DNA of 33,640 bases from Clostridia bacterium (GTDB taxonomy: Bacteria; Bacillota; Clostridia; Oscillospirales; CAG-272). The stretch's first letter is position 1. Every line of letters begins with the position of its first letter. Position numbers and translations under genes: made by a program. This document shows positions 6,521 through 13,606 of the stretch, in pieces. Location: NCBI GenBank assembly GCA_017456985.1, contig JAFTIH010000047.1:1-33640 (forward strand), written 5' to 3'. The notes beneath the pieces are model-generated. The model worked only from the letters and a program-made list of their open reading frames with translations, was not told where the DNA came from and searched no databases.

Positions 6521-7201
6521 ATGGCAGAACATCATATTTACGCAAGACAGGCGCGGGTGCGCTCGCGCGTGCTTCACGCGGCGGCGGCGCTCTTTTTACA
6601 AAAGGGGTACGTCGATTCCACCCTTCGCGAGATCGCCGAGCGCGCGGACGTCAAATACGGCTCGCTCACCTTTGCCTTCGGAAGCAAGGAGCAACTCCTT
6701 GCAGAGCTGGTCGGCTTGGTCATCGACGGACAGTTTGAGGCGGCATGGCGCCTGCTCGGCAAAGAAGCGGGGGACCCGCTTTTGCTTTACGCCGCCGAGA
6801 TCACCTTGCAGCTGTATATGGCGGAGAGCTCGGAGCATATGCGCGAGCTTTACTCCCTCTCGTACTCGCTCCCCAGCCCCTCGGCGGTCGTTTACGAGAA
6901 GATCACCTTCAAATTAAAGGAATTCTTCGGGAAAAAGTACCCCGATTTTACGGCGGCAGACTTTTACGAAAAGGAGCTTGCGGCGGCGGGCGTGATGCGA
7001 AATTACCTGACCCGTCCTGCGGACGTCTTTTTCCCGATGGAGCGCAAGGTAAAGGCGTTTCTTGAAAACACGCTACTTTTGTACGAGGTGCCGAGAGAAG
7101 AGCGGGAAGCGCTCTTTACCCGCCTTGGGGAGATCGATTTTGCAGCGGCGGCAGGGGAGTTGATCCACCGCTTGCCCGCATATCTTGAAAGCAGAACCTA
7201 A
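6521..7201 (+). CDS. TetR/AcrR family transcriptional regulator
   Basis: A 226-residue one-component repressor. The N-terminal helix-turn-helix is typical: RSRVLHAAAALFLQKGY at about 14-30, then STLREIAERADVKYGSLTFAF with the recognition helix at about 43-52, and GSKEQLLAELV. The remaining helices form a ligand and dimer domain with no recognisable subfamily. The ATG at 6521 follows a GAGGAA ribosome site. It probably regulates itself through the inverted repeat at 6472-6501 and may also control the lipoprotein gene that begins 38 bases downstream on the same strand. The ligand cannot be predicted. Confidence 0.93.
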   Translation: MAEHHIYARQARVRSRVLHAAAALFLQKGYVDSTLREIAERADVKYGSLTFAFGSKEQLLAELVGLVIDGQFEAAWRLLGKEAGDPLLLYAAEITLQLYMAESSEHMRELYSLSYSLPSPSAVVYEKITFKLKEFFGKKYPDFTAADFYEKELAAAGVMRNYLTRPADVFFPMERKVKAFLENTLLLYEVPREEREALFTRLGEIDFAAAAGELIHRLPAYLESRT

Positions 7202-7239
7202 ACGCGGCGAAAGCCCATCACAAAGAACGGAGGACTACG

Positions 7240-9621
7240 ATGAAAAAATTCTTATGCACGCTTCTTATTTTCTTACTCACGCTCTCCCTGCTTGCGGGAT
7301 GCGCGGGCGGCAAGCCGTCGGAAGACGACAAGGGCAAATACGACGGCGACGGGAACGAAGGCGGCGACGGCGGGCAGACGGGGTTTGAAGCGTTCGTCAT
7401 CCCCGAGGGAATGAGCGGCGAGGACGTCGCGAAGCTCTTGCTCGCAAACGAACGCTTGAACGCTACGCTCTTAAAGTCGAAGGGCGACATTTTTGAGAGC
7501 GGCGCCGCGGTTTTACGCAACCTTGCCGACACCGCGAGAATGAGCCTTGCGGCGAGCACACCCGCCCTTCTCGCTACCCCGATGCGCTACCGCACGCTTA
7601 CCGCCGTTCCTACGGGGGTCGAGTTAGACAACGGGATGGGCAAGGTCGAGCTTGACGGGGGCGTTTACCGTTTCAGCGATTTCAAGGAATATAACAACTC
7701 CTTCGACGCCTTTTCAAACACCACCGACGGCATCGTGCGCTCCGCCGAGGCTGCGGCGGACGTCATCGACAACGTCAAGAAAAACGTGCGCGTGGTGGAT
7801 AAATGGGTGGATAGAGACGGCTATCGCTTTTATCTGCACGTGGATGAAAACGCCGAGCTGTTGATCCAACGGAGCGAGCGCAGTGGGGAAGAGTCCCTCG
7901 ACGTTTGCCGCCGTTACAAGAACGAGCGGGGCGAGGACGTTTACGAGCTGTACGACTACTATGACGGCGCCGAATACCGCTTTGAGTCGCGCGTGACGTA
8001 TATCCCGGGCAGGCACTACGAGTTTTCCACCTCGCAGGCGTTCAAGGACAGCGACCGCATCGATAAGACCTCCTTCGTCGCGGACAACGCCAAGGGCTAT
8101 TGGGAAACCTTCACCGTCAGCGATATGAAAACCCATTATAACGTTTCCTGCTTCGTGATGAAGGACGATATTGCATACGATAGCTTTTACGACCCCAAGA
8201 CGGGCGCGACCAACTACCTCAAGGTGATGAGCGCAGACAAGGCGACGGATATCCTGCACCTGAACGGACGCCCGGGCGAGGCGTTCCTTCACGGCGACGT
8301 GATCTTCTCGGGCTTTGACGGCATTGCGGGCATTGAGATCGAAGCCGCACCCGACGAGGTTCTGGGGAGCATCGACGACCTGATGAATCTGCCGCGAGAG
8401 GAGCTAGAGCGCTATAAGATCTTGGTCACGCAGGACACCTGGTCGCTGATGCGCGGCGAGGATGCCATCGTGCGTATGCAAAACGGCACCGCCATTCGCG
8501 TGGGCGACACCTTTGCAGACGGTAAGATCACCGTCAACGTCATTCGCGCGGAGGCGATGTCCGACCGAAAGATACAGGGCGGACTCGGCATCATGATCGC
8601 CCCGGGAAGCTTAGAGGAAACCGTTGCGGCGCTCACGCAGTTCTTCGCGGAAACGGGGCTCGTCTGCCGCCGCGACACCGCCGCGACGCTCGCGGGCATC
8701 GGGCGCGCGTACAAGGAGCTTGCCGCCTTCACCGCATACTACACCTGGAACGGTATCTCCATCCGCACCGAGGCAAATCTTGCCGAGGGCTTCCGCATCG
8801 AGCGTGGGCGCTTTGACGAGATGATGGCGTATTACACCGCCGTGCGTGACGCCGCCGTGATCGATTACAACAACAAGGAGCTGCTTGCGCTGAACGTGAG
8901 CTTTGCTCCCGCGAGCATCACCGAAACGACGAGCATCACCCCGGACGGTACGCAACTTACCGTCCCGCCCGTCACGCTCCGCGTCAGCGATACGCTTTTG
9001 TTCGTGGAGGGTGAGCCCTACCACGTTGCCTTTGCACTCGTTTCCACCGAGGGCGGGGGTCTTGTCCACGTCGGCGCCGCCGAGGAGGGCGTTCCCTTTG
9101 CCAAGAGCGAGGACGGCTTCACCGTTTCGGGCGGTACCACCGTCACGCTCCCCGTCTTAACGGTGGGAAGCTATCGGCTCGTCGCCTATCTTGCCACGAG
9201 TGAGGGCATCCGCTCGTCCGAATACGTGACGGTACAAAGCACCGCCGTCAGCAGTGAAGCGGTACGCATCGACAACATAGACGTTTCGGCAAAGACGGAG
9301 GAGGACGGTTCCTTGCTCGTTCACTACACCGAAAACGTGGACGTTTACACCGCGCTGATCGGCAGTGAGGGCATGGACTACGCCGCGCTCCTCGAGCTTG
9401 CCCGCGCGGCGCTCTACGACTACGGCACGCCCGTAGATGCCCCCATCGAAAAGCAAGACGGGGAAGCGTATGCGCCCCTTTCCGAGGGGGACGCCGTCAC
9501 CGAAGGCGCTTACCGCGTGCCGTACGCCAAGGAAAAGGACAAGGCAGGAAATCGCACGCTGGGCTACTTCTACTTTGCGCTGACGTTGGAAGAGGTCGCC
9601 CCCGAGCAAGAGCAAAGCTAA
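7240..9621 (+). CDS. Large extracytoplasmic lipoprotein of unknown function
   Basis: 793 residues. A type II signal peptide with LLAGC lipobox places the lipidated Cys near residue 21. A Gly/Asp/Glu-rich flexible linker (about 22-48) would hold the protein off the membrane. The long body is acidic and beta-rich. Two sections can be told apart: residues about 50-500 with repeated VDxDGYRFYL- and DYYDGAEYRF-like strands, and 550-770 with Thr/Val-rich Ig-like strands (TLRVSDTLLFVEGEPYHVAFALV). No catalytic motif was found. The ribosome site CGGAGGACTACG precedes the ATG. Close following of the TetR gene suggests cotranscription or shared control. It could be a binding protein or surface structural lipoprotein. 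Confidence 0.85.
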   Translation: MKKFLCTLLIFLLTLSLLAGCAGGKPSEDDKGKYDGDGNEGGDGGQTGFEAFVIPEGMSGEDVAKLLLANERLNATLLKSKGDIFESGAAVLRNLADTARMSLAASTPALLATPMRYRTLTAVPTGVELDNGMGKVELDGGVYRFSDFKEYNNSFDAFSNTTDGIVRSAEAAADVIDNVKKNVRVVDKWVDRDGYRFYLHVDENAELLIQRSERSGEESLDVCRRYKNERGEDVYELYDYYDGAEYRFESRVTYIPGRHYEFSTSQAFKDSDRIDKTSFVADNAKGYWETFTVSDMKTHYNVSCFVMKDDIAYDSFYDPKTGATNYLKVMSADKATDILHLNGRPGEAFLHGDVIFSGFDGIAGIEIEAAPDEVLGSIDDLMNLPREELERYKILVTQDTWSLMRGEDAIVRMQNGTAIRVGDTFADGKITVNVIRAEAMSDRKIQGGLGIMIAPGSLEETVAALTQFFAETGLVCRRDTAATLAGIGRAYKELAAFTAYYTWNGISIRTEANLAEGFRIERGRFDEMMAYYTAVRDAAVIDYNNKELLALNVSFAPASITETTSITPDGTQLTVPPVTLRVSDTLLFVEGEPYHVAFALVSTEGGGLVHVGAAEEGVPFAKSEDGFTVSGGTTVTLPVLTVGSYRLVAYLATSEGIRSSEYVTVQSTAVSSEAVRIDNIDVSAKTEEDGSLLVHYTENVDVYTALIGSEGMDYAALLELARAALYDYGTPVDAPIEKQDGEAYAPLSEGDAVTEGAYRVPYAKEKDKAGNRTLGYFYFALTLEEVAPEQEQS

Positions 9622-9632
9622 ACCAAAAAAAG

Positions 9633-9666
9633 AAAGCTCCGATCTTCACAGGTCGGAGCTTTTTGC
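9633..9666. terminator. Terminator between lipoprotein and DeoR genes
   Basis: AAAGCTCCGA (9633-9642) pairs with TCGGAGCTTT (9653-9662), followed by TTTTG. An A-run on the left makes it bidirectional for the convergent genes. Confidence 0.9.
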
Positions 9667-9683
9667 TAACTATTGTTTACATT

Positions 9684-10424
9684 TTATAGAAATTTTCCCT
9701 TGTACGCGGGGAAGCGGTCGGATAAGTCGCGCTCGGAAACGACGTAGGAAAGAGCGTCGAGGTGGCAAAGGGTGCTGATACAGCTCTCCCCGAGCTTGCC
9801 CGAGTCGAGCATCAAGACGCTTCGCTTCGCGCGCGACATCATCACCCCTCTTACGGCGTTCTCCGCGATGGCGTTGTCCGTGAGCGCCCCGTCGGGGGTG
9901 AGCGTGCGCACCGAGAAGAAGCAAAGGTCGGCGTGGAAGGAGCGCAAGAACGCCTCGGCGTAGGAGCCGACGTAGGCGTAGCTATTGGGGGCGAGCTCGC
10001 CGCCCGTGACGAAGGTGCGCACCCCCGTTTCCGAGAGAAGGAGGGCTGCCTTGGCGCTGTTGGTGATGACGATGATGGACTTTTTCGCACCGATGACACG
10101 GAGCAGCTCGAGTGCGGTCGAGGAGCCGTCCACCATCACGGTGTCCCCGTCGTGAACGAGCGAGAGGCACTTGGCGGCGATCGCCACCTTGGCGTCTTGA
10201 TGCTCACGCTCGCGGATGGAGGGGGGCAGGTTTTCCCCGGGCGAGCTTTTATAGACCGCGCCGCCGTAGACGCGAATGATCTTACCCGCCGCGCTTAAGC
10301 TGGCAAGGTCGCGCCGCATCGTGGGCTCGCTGACGAAGAGCGCCGCGCACAGTGCGCCGATGCTCGCTTCCTTATTTTTTCTTAAATAGTCGAGGATGAG
10401 TCCCTCGCGTTCCTTTAAGGACAT
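9684..10424 (-). CDS. DeoR family transcriptional regulator
   Basis: 246 residues. The N-terminal winged helix shows LKEREGLILDYLRKN, then IGALCAALFVSEPTMRRDL and the wing GKIIRVYGGA. The C-terminal DeoR sensor domain, related to sugar-phosphate isomerases, carries DGDTVMVDGSSTALEL, ITNSAKAALLL and VTGGEL. Such regulators usually sense a phosphorylated sugar or related intermediate. The ATG at 10424 follows AAAAGGAG. It is divergent from the 2-hydroxyacid dehydrogenase and malic enzyme genes, and three direct repeats lie between them. It is the obvious candidate regulator of that pair, probably also of itself. A DeoR protein over malate genes is a little unusual, so the effector may be a sugar phosphate that signals fermentable carbon. 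Confidence 0.93.
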   Translation of the reverse strand: MSLKEREGLILDYLRKNKEASIGALCAALFVSEPTMRRDLASLSAAGKIIRVYGGAVYKSSPGENLPPSIREREHQDAKVAIAAKCLSLVHDGDTVMVDGSSTALELLRVIGAKKSIIVITNSAKAALLLSETGVRTFVTGGELAPNSYAYVGSYAEAFLRSFHADLCFFSVRTLTPDGALTDNAIAENAVRGVMMSRAKRSVLMLDSGKLGESCISTLCHLDALSYVVSERDLSDRFPAYKGKFL

Positions 10425-10482
10425 TCTTTTGCTCCTTTTCCGAACAGGTTTTGATCGGTTTCGTCACTTTTCGGAGTGCTTG

Positions 10483-10544
10483 CGCTCAAAAACCGAGCAC
10501 ACCGCTCAAAAAAACGGGATACAGTTGACAAAACCGCTCAAAAA
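10483..10544. promoter_or_regulatory. Three phased direct repeats CGCTCAAAAA, candidate DeoR operator
   Basis: CGCTCAAAAA occurs at 10483-10492, 10503-10512 and 10535-10544. Repeat starts are 20 and 32 bases apart, about two and three helical turns, so all three face one side of the DNA. The last one lies between -35 and -10 of the dehydrogenase promoter. Confidence 0.6.
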
Positions 10545-10553
10545 TAGTATAAC
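10525..10553 (+). promoter_or_regulatory. Promoter of the dehydrogenase-malic enzyme operon
   Basis: TTGACA (10525-10530), 17-bp spacer, TATAAC (10548-10553). Confidence 0.88.
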
Positions 10554-10593
10554 ATAAAGGAAAGAAAAAATCAAGACGCAAGGAGAAAATACC

Positions 10594-11706
10594 ATGGCAA
10601 AGGTTATTTTGGATTGGAAAACAGCAACCGACTTTATCACCGACGCATTCGTTGGCGCAGGCGTACCGCGCGAGGACGCCGAGATCTGCACGGACGTGCT
10701 TCTTGAAAGCGACCGCCGCGGCATCGAGTCGCACGGCTGCAACCGCTTCAAGCCCGTTTACATCGACCGCATCAAGGCGGGCATCCAGAACCCTGTGACG
10801 AACTTTGAGATCGTGAAGGAGACCCCCACCACCGCCGTGATCGACGGTCACCACGGTATGGGTCAGGTCATCGGCTACCGCGCTATGGAAATGGCGATCG
10901 CCAAGGCGAAGGAGTACGGTATGGGTATGGTCGCCGTGCGCAACTCCTGCCACTACGGCATCGCGGGCTACTACGCAACGATGGCGGCAAAGGCAGGCTG
11001 CATCGGTATGACGGGTACCAACGCGCGCCCCTCGGTTGCCCCTACCTTCGGCGTTGAGGGTATGTTCGGCACCAACCCCTACACCGTGGGCATCCCCACC
11101 GACGAGGAATTTGACTTCATCTTCGACTGCGCAACGAGCATCACGCAGAACGGCAAGGTCGAGTATTACGAGCGCATCGGCGAGGAGGTCCATCCCGGTA
11201 CCATCATCGGCGAGGACGGCTCGCCCGTGGAGGGCGACGCAGGCGTCGCGCTCAAAAAGATCCGTAACGGCACCGCGGCGCTGACCACCCTCGGCGGCAT
11301 CGGCGAGGCGCTGGGCGGCTATAAGGGCTACGGCTTCGCGCTCATCGTGGAGCTGCTCTCCTGCGCGCTTCAGGACGGTTGGTACGGCAAGGACCTGGAC
11401 GGCAAGGACGCGGACGGCAACATCCGCCCCTATCACCTCGGTCACTTCTTTATCGCCATCGACACCGAGCACTTCCTCGGCGAGGCGCTCTGCCGCAAGA
11501 AGGCAGGCGACGTGCTCCGCGCCGTCCGCGCGTCCAAGAAGGCACCCGGTGCCGAGCGCATCTACACCGCGGGCGAAAAGGAATACGAGATCTGGCTCTC
11601 GCGCAAGGATTCGGGCGTACCGATCAACGAGTCCGTACAGAAGGAAATGATTAACGTGCGCAACGAGCTGGGACTGACGCAGTACGTTTTCCCCTGGGAA
11701 AAGTAA
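10594..11706 (+). CDS. Ldh2-type malate/L-lactate (2-hydroxyacid) dehydrogenase
   Basis: 370 residues, normal for the NAD(P)-dependent Ldh2/MDH2 family, which is unrelated to classical lactate and malate dehydrogenases. Family marks: LLESDRRGIESHGCNRF with the conserved SHG (His47), VRNSCHYGIAGYYA with the proposed catalytic His120, MTGTNARPSVAPTFG, GTNPYTVGIPT and, near the end, GYKGYGFALIVELL. It reversibly oxidises a 2-hydroxyacid in the cytoplasm. The malic enzyme gene starts 12 bases downstream, so malate is the likely substrate; lactate, sulfolactate and ureidoglycolate relatives cannot be excluded. AAGGAG precedes the ATG. Strong preference for C-ending codons suggests high expression. 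Confidence 0.92.
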   Translation: MAKVILDWKTATDFITDAFVGAGVPREDAEICTDVLLESDRRGIESHGCNRFKPVYIDRIKAGIQNPVTNFEIVKETPTTAVIDGHHGMGQVIGYRAMEMAIAKAKEYGMGMVAVRNSCHYGIAGYYATMAAKAGCIGMTGTNARPSVAPTFGVEGMFGTNPYTVGIPTDEEFDFIFDCATSITQNGKVEYYERIGEEVHPGTIIGEDGSPVEGDAGVALKKIRNGTAALTTLGGIGEALGGYKGYGFALIVELLSCALQDGWYGKDLDGKDADGNIRPYHLGHFFIAIDTEHFLGEALCRKKAGDVLRAVRASKKAPGAERIYTAGEKEYEIWLSRKDSGVPINESVQKEMINVRNELGLTQYVFPWEK

Positions 11707-11718
11707 GGAGAGTGCGGT

Positions 11719-12894
11719 ATGAATTACGCAGAAGAATCCCTCAAAAAGCATTACGAGTGGCGGGGTAAGATCGAGGTCGCCCAGCGCGTCGAGGTCAAGT
11801 CGAAGGAAGACCTTTCTCTCGCCTACACCCCCGGCGTTGCCACCCCCTGTCTTGAAATTCAGAAGGATGAGAGCAAGTCCTACGAGCTGACCCGCCGCTG
11901 GAACACGGTCGCCGTGATCACGGACGGCACGGCGGTGCTGGGTCTTGGCGATATCGGTCCCGTCGCGGGTATGCCCGTGATGGAGGGCAAGGCGCTGCTC
12001 TTTAAGGCGTTCGGTGACGTGGACGCCATCCCGCTTTGCATCAAGAGCAAGGACGTGGATGAGCTGGTGCGCACCATTTACCTGCTTTCGGGCAGCTTCG
12101 GCGGTATCAACCTTGAGGATATTTCGGCGCCCCGCTGCTTTGAGGTAGAGCGCCGCTTAAAGGAGATCTGCGACATCCCCGTCTTTCACGACGACCAGCA
12201 CGGCACGGCGATCGTGCTGGGCGCAACGCTTTTGAACGCCTTGAAGGTCGTAAGAAAAGAGATCGGCGCGGTGCGCGTCGTCATCAACGGCGCGGGAAGC
12301 GCGGGCATCGCTATTGCAAGCTTCCTTTTAAAAATGGGCGTGCGCGATATGATCCTTTGCGACAAGGCAGGCACGCTTTATGAGGGCAAGGAGGGTATGA
12401 CCTTCGCGCAGGAGGAGCTTGCCCGCATCACCAACCAAGAAAAGCTCGACGGGTCACTCGCGGATGCCATGCGCGGGGCGGACGTCTTTATCGGTGTATC
12501 TGCACCCGGCATCGTTTCGAAGGAAATGGTCGCTTCGATGAGGGCGGGTGCCATCGTGTTCCCTATGGCAAACCCCACTCCCGAGATCGCTCCCGATCTG
12601 GCGCTTGAGGCAGGCGCCGCCGTCGTCGGCACGGGAAGAAGCGACTTCAAAAACCAGATCAACAACGTCCTCGCCTTCCCCGGGATCTTCCGCGGTGCGC
12701 TCGATGCCCGCGCAAGTGCCATTACAGAGGATATGAAGCTCGCTGCCGCCTACGGCATCGCCTCTCTCGTGTCAAGCGAGGAGCTGTCGGCGGATTACAT
12801 CATCCCCAAGGCGTTCGACGAGCGCGTGGGCAAGACGGTCGCGAAGGCGGTTTACGACTGCGCCGTCGCAACGGGCATCGCAAGAATTCAGTAA
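11719..12894 (+). CDS. NAD(P)-dependent malic enzyme (malate to pyruvate + CO2)
   Basis: 391 residues, the short bacterial malic enzyme form without a phosphotransacetylase tail. Motifs: LAYTPGVATPC with the catalytic Tyr, VMEGKALLFKAFGDVDAIP with the catalytic Lys, INLEDISAPRCFEVE and FHDDQHGTA for the divalent metal, NGAGSAGIAIASFLL for the nucleotide, then PMANPTPEI and GRSDFKNQINNVLAFPGIFRG. It oxidatively decarboxylates malate to pyruvate in the cytoplasm. The AAGGAGAG ribosome site and 12-base gap show cotranscription with the dehydrogenase. Together they can link oxaloacetate, malate and pyruvate and exchange NADH/NADPH. The cofactor preference cannot be read safely. Confidence 0.95.
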   Translation: MNYAEESLKKHYEWRGKIEVAQRVEVKSKEDLSLAYTPGVATPCLEIQKDESKSYELTRRWNTVAVITDGTAVLGLGDIGPVAGMPVMEGKALLFKAFGDVDAIPLCIKSKDVDELVRTIYLLSGSFGGINLEDISAPRCFEVERRLKEICDIPVFHDDQHGTAIVLGATLLNALKVVRKEIGAVRVVINGAGSAGIAIASFLLKMGVRDMILCDKAGTLYEGKEGMTFAQEELARITNQEKLDGSLADAMRGADVFIGVSAPGIVSKEMVASMRAGAIVFPMANPTPEIAPDLALEAGAAVVGTGRSDFKNQINNVLAFPGIFRGALDARASAITEDMKLAAAYGIASLVSSEELSADYIIPKAFDERVGKTVAKAVYDCAVATGIARIQ

Positions 12895-12904
12895 TTCGCT
12901 TCAA

Positions 12905-12928
12905 AAATGAGAGCTTCGGCTCTCATTT
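12905..12928 (+). terminator. TTCG-loop hairpin after malic enzyme
   Basis: AAATGAGAGC TTCG GCTCTCATTT, a perfect 10-bp stem with the very stable UUCG loop. The downstream tail is only moderately U-rich. Confidence 0.8.
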
Positions 12929-12940
12929 ATGCGTTTTACC

Positions 12941-12969
12941 TTGACTTTCCGTCCGCTTTATGGTATGAT
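12941..12969 (+). promoter_or_regulatory. Promoter of the TM2-like gene
   Basis: TTGACT (12941-12946), 17-bp spacer, TATGAT (12964-12969). Confidence 0.85.
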
Positions 12970-13039
12970 AAGAATAGATGCTCTGCCTGATCGTTCGGCA
13001 TCGGGCGGGGACAAAAATTTTTCTTCTTTGGAGGACGCT

Positions 13040-13270
13040 ATGGAAAACAATAACAATCTCATCCGTTTTCTTCTGACCTTCTTTCTCGGTTGGATCGGAA
13101 GCCTGATCATCAACCACACCTCTTTCAAGCCCCAGGGCTACACCTCGAGAACGCTCGCTTACCTCGTTCTCGGCTACGTCACCTTTGGCATCTACACGCT
13201 GGTTGCTTCCATCTGCAACCTGACCTTCGACCCCGCAAAGCCCAAGAACATCGGCTACAAGAAGGACTGA
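13040..13270 (+). CDS. Small TM2-like membrane protein
   Basis: 76 residues from ATG 13040, which follows TTTGGAGGACGCT; the frame extends upstream but through the promoter and leader. Two hydrophobic helices are seen (LIRFLLTFFLGWIGSLII and TLAYLVLGYVTFGIYTLVASI) separated by a short loop with FKPQGYTSRT, and the tail is basic (KPKNIGYKKD). The FLGWIGSL turn and two-helix hairpin resemble TM2-domain proteins, whose role in bacteria is unknown. It is monocistronic, with its own promoter and terminator. Confidence 0.82.
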   Translation: MENNNNLIRFLLTFFLGWIGSLIINHTSFKPQGYTSRTLAYLVLGYVTFGIYTLVASICNLTFDPAKPKNIGYKKD

Positions 13271-13301
13271 TTTTTTATTTCTCTTTTTGCCGAACAAAAT
13301 G

Positions 13302-13366
13302 GAGCCGTGCGAGCGGTAAAGTGCTTTCCTTTCGGAGTGCTTGCCGCCCTCGCGCGGCTCTTTTTT
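13302..13366 (+). terminator. Long terminator hairpin of the TM2-like gene
   Basis: GAGCCG (13302-13307) pairs with CGGCTC (13355-13360). Inner pairs TGCGAG/CTCGCG and CGGTAA/TTGCCG extend the stem (two G-U pairs), and TTTTTT follows. Confidence 0.85.
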
Positions 13367-13504
13367 CGTTTTTGCAGCGGACCGAGCGCGACAAAAGGGC
13401 AAGCGGCTATCCTCGTTTTTGCAACGGACCGAGCGCACAAAAGGGCAAGCGGCTATCCTCGTTTTTGCAACGGACCGAGCGCACAAAAGGGCAAGCGGCT
13501 ATCC
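13366..13504. repeat. 46-bp tandem repeat, three copies
   Basis: Copies at 13366-13412 (47 bp, one inserted base and one substitution), 13413-13458 and 13459-13504. Copies 2 and 3 are identical. The unit starts TCGTTTTTGCAACGGACC and ends GGCAAGCGGCTATCC. The length is not a multiple of three and no gene runs through it. The array ends 11 bases before the -35 of the regulator promoter. Confidence 0.95.
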
Positions 13505-13515
13505 GTCGCCCCCCC

Positions 13516-13544
13516 TTGACATTTGGGGAAGGATGCGGTATAAT
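13516..13544 (+). promoter_or_regulatory. Consensus promoter of the dual-domain regulator
   Basis: Perfect TTGACA (13516-13521), 17-bp spacer, perfect TATAAT (13539-13544). So strong a promoter suggests repression as the main control. Confidence 0.93.
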
Positions 13545-13546
13545 AA

Positions 13547-13586
13547 GATACGGCGAGCGAACGATATATTATACGCTCACCGTATC
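13547..13586. promoter_or_regulatory. Dyad over the transcription start, candidate operator
   Basis: GATACGGCGAGCG (13547-13559) and CGCTCACCGTATC (13574-13586) pair at 12 of 13 positions with a 14-base AT-rich centre. The dyad starts 2 bases after the -10 and covers the expected start site. In RNA it could form a 5' hairpin. Confidence 0.7.
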
Positions 13587-13606
13587 ATACAAACACAGAG
13601 GTGCCT

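Noticed and set aside
10486-11751. 421-codon open frame on the minus strand opposite the Ldh2 gene
   Set aside because: Antisense to a clear enzyme gene, runs through the operator region, and has no ribosome site or family motif.
13366-13504. 46-bp repeats as CRISPR
   Set aside because: The copies are head-to-tail without spacers.
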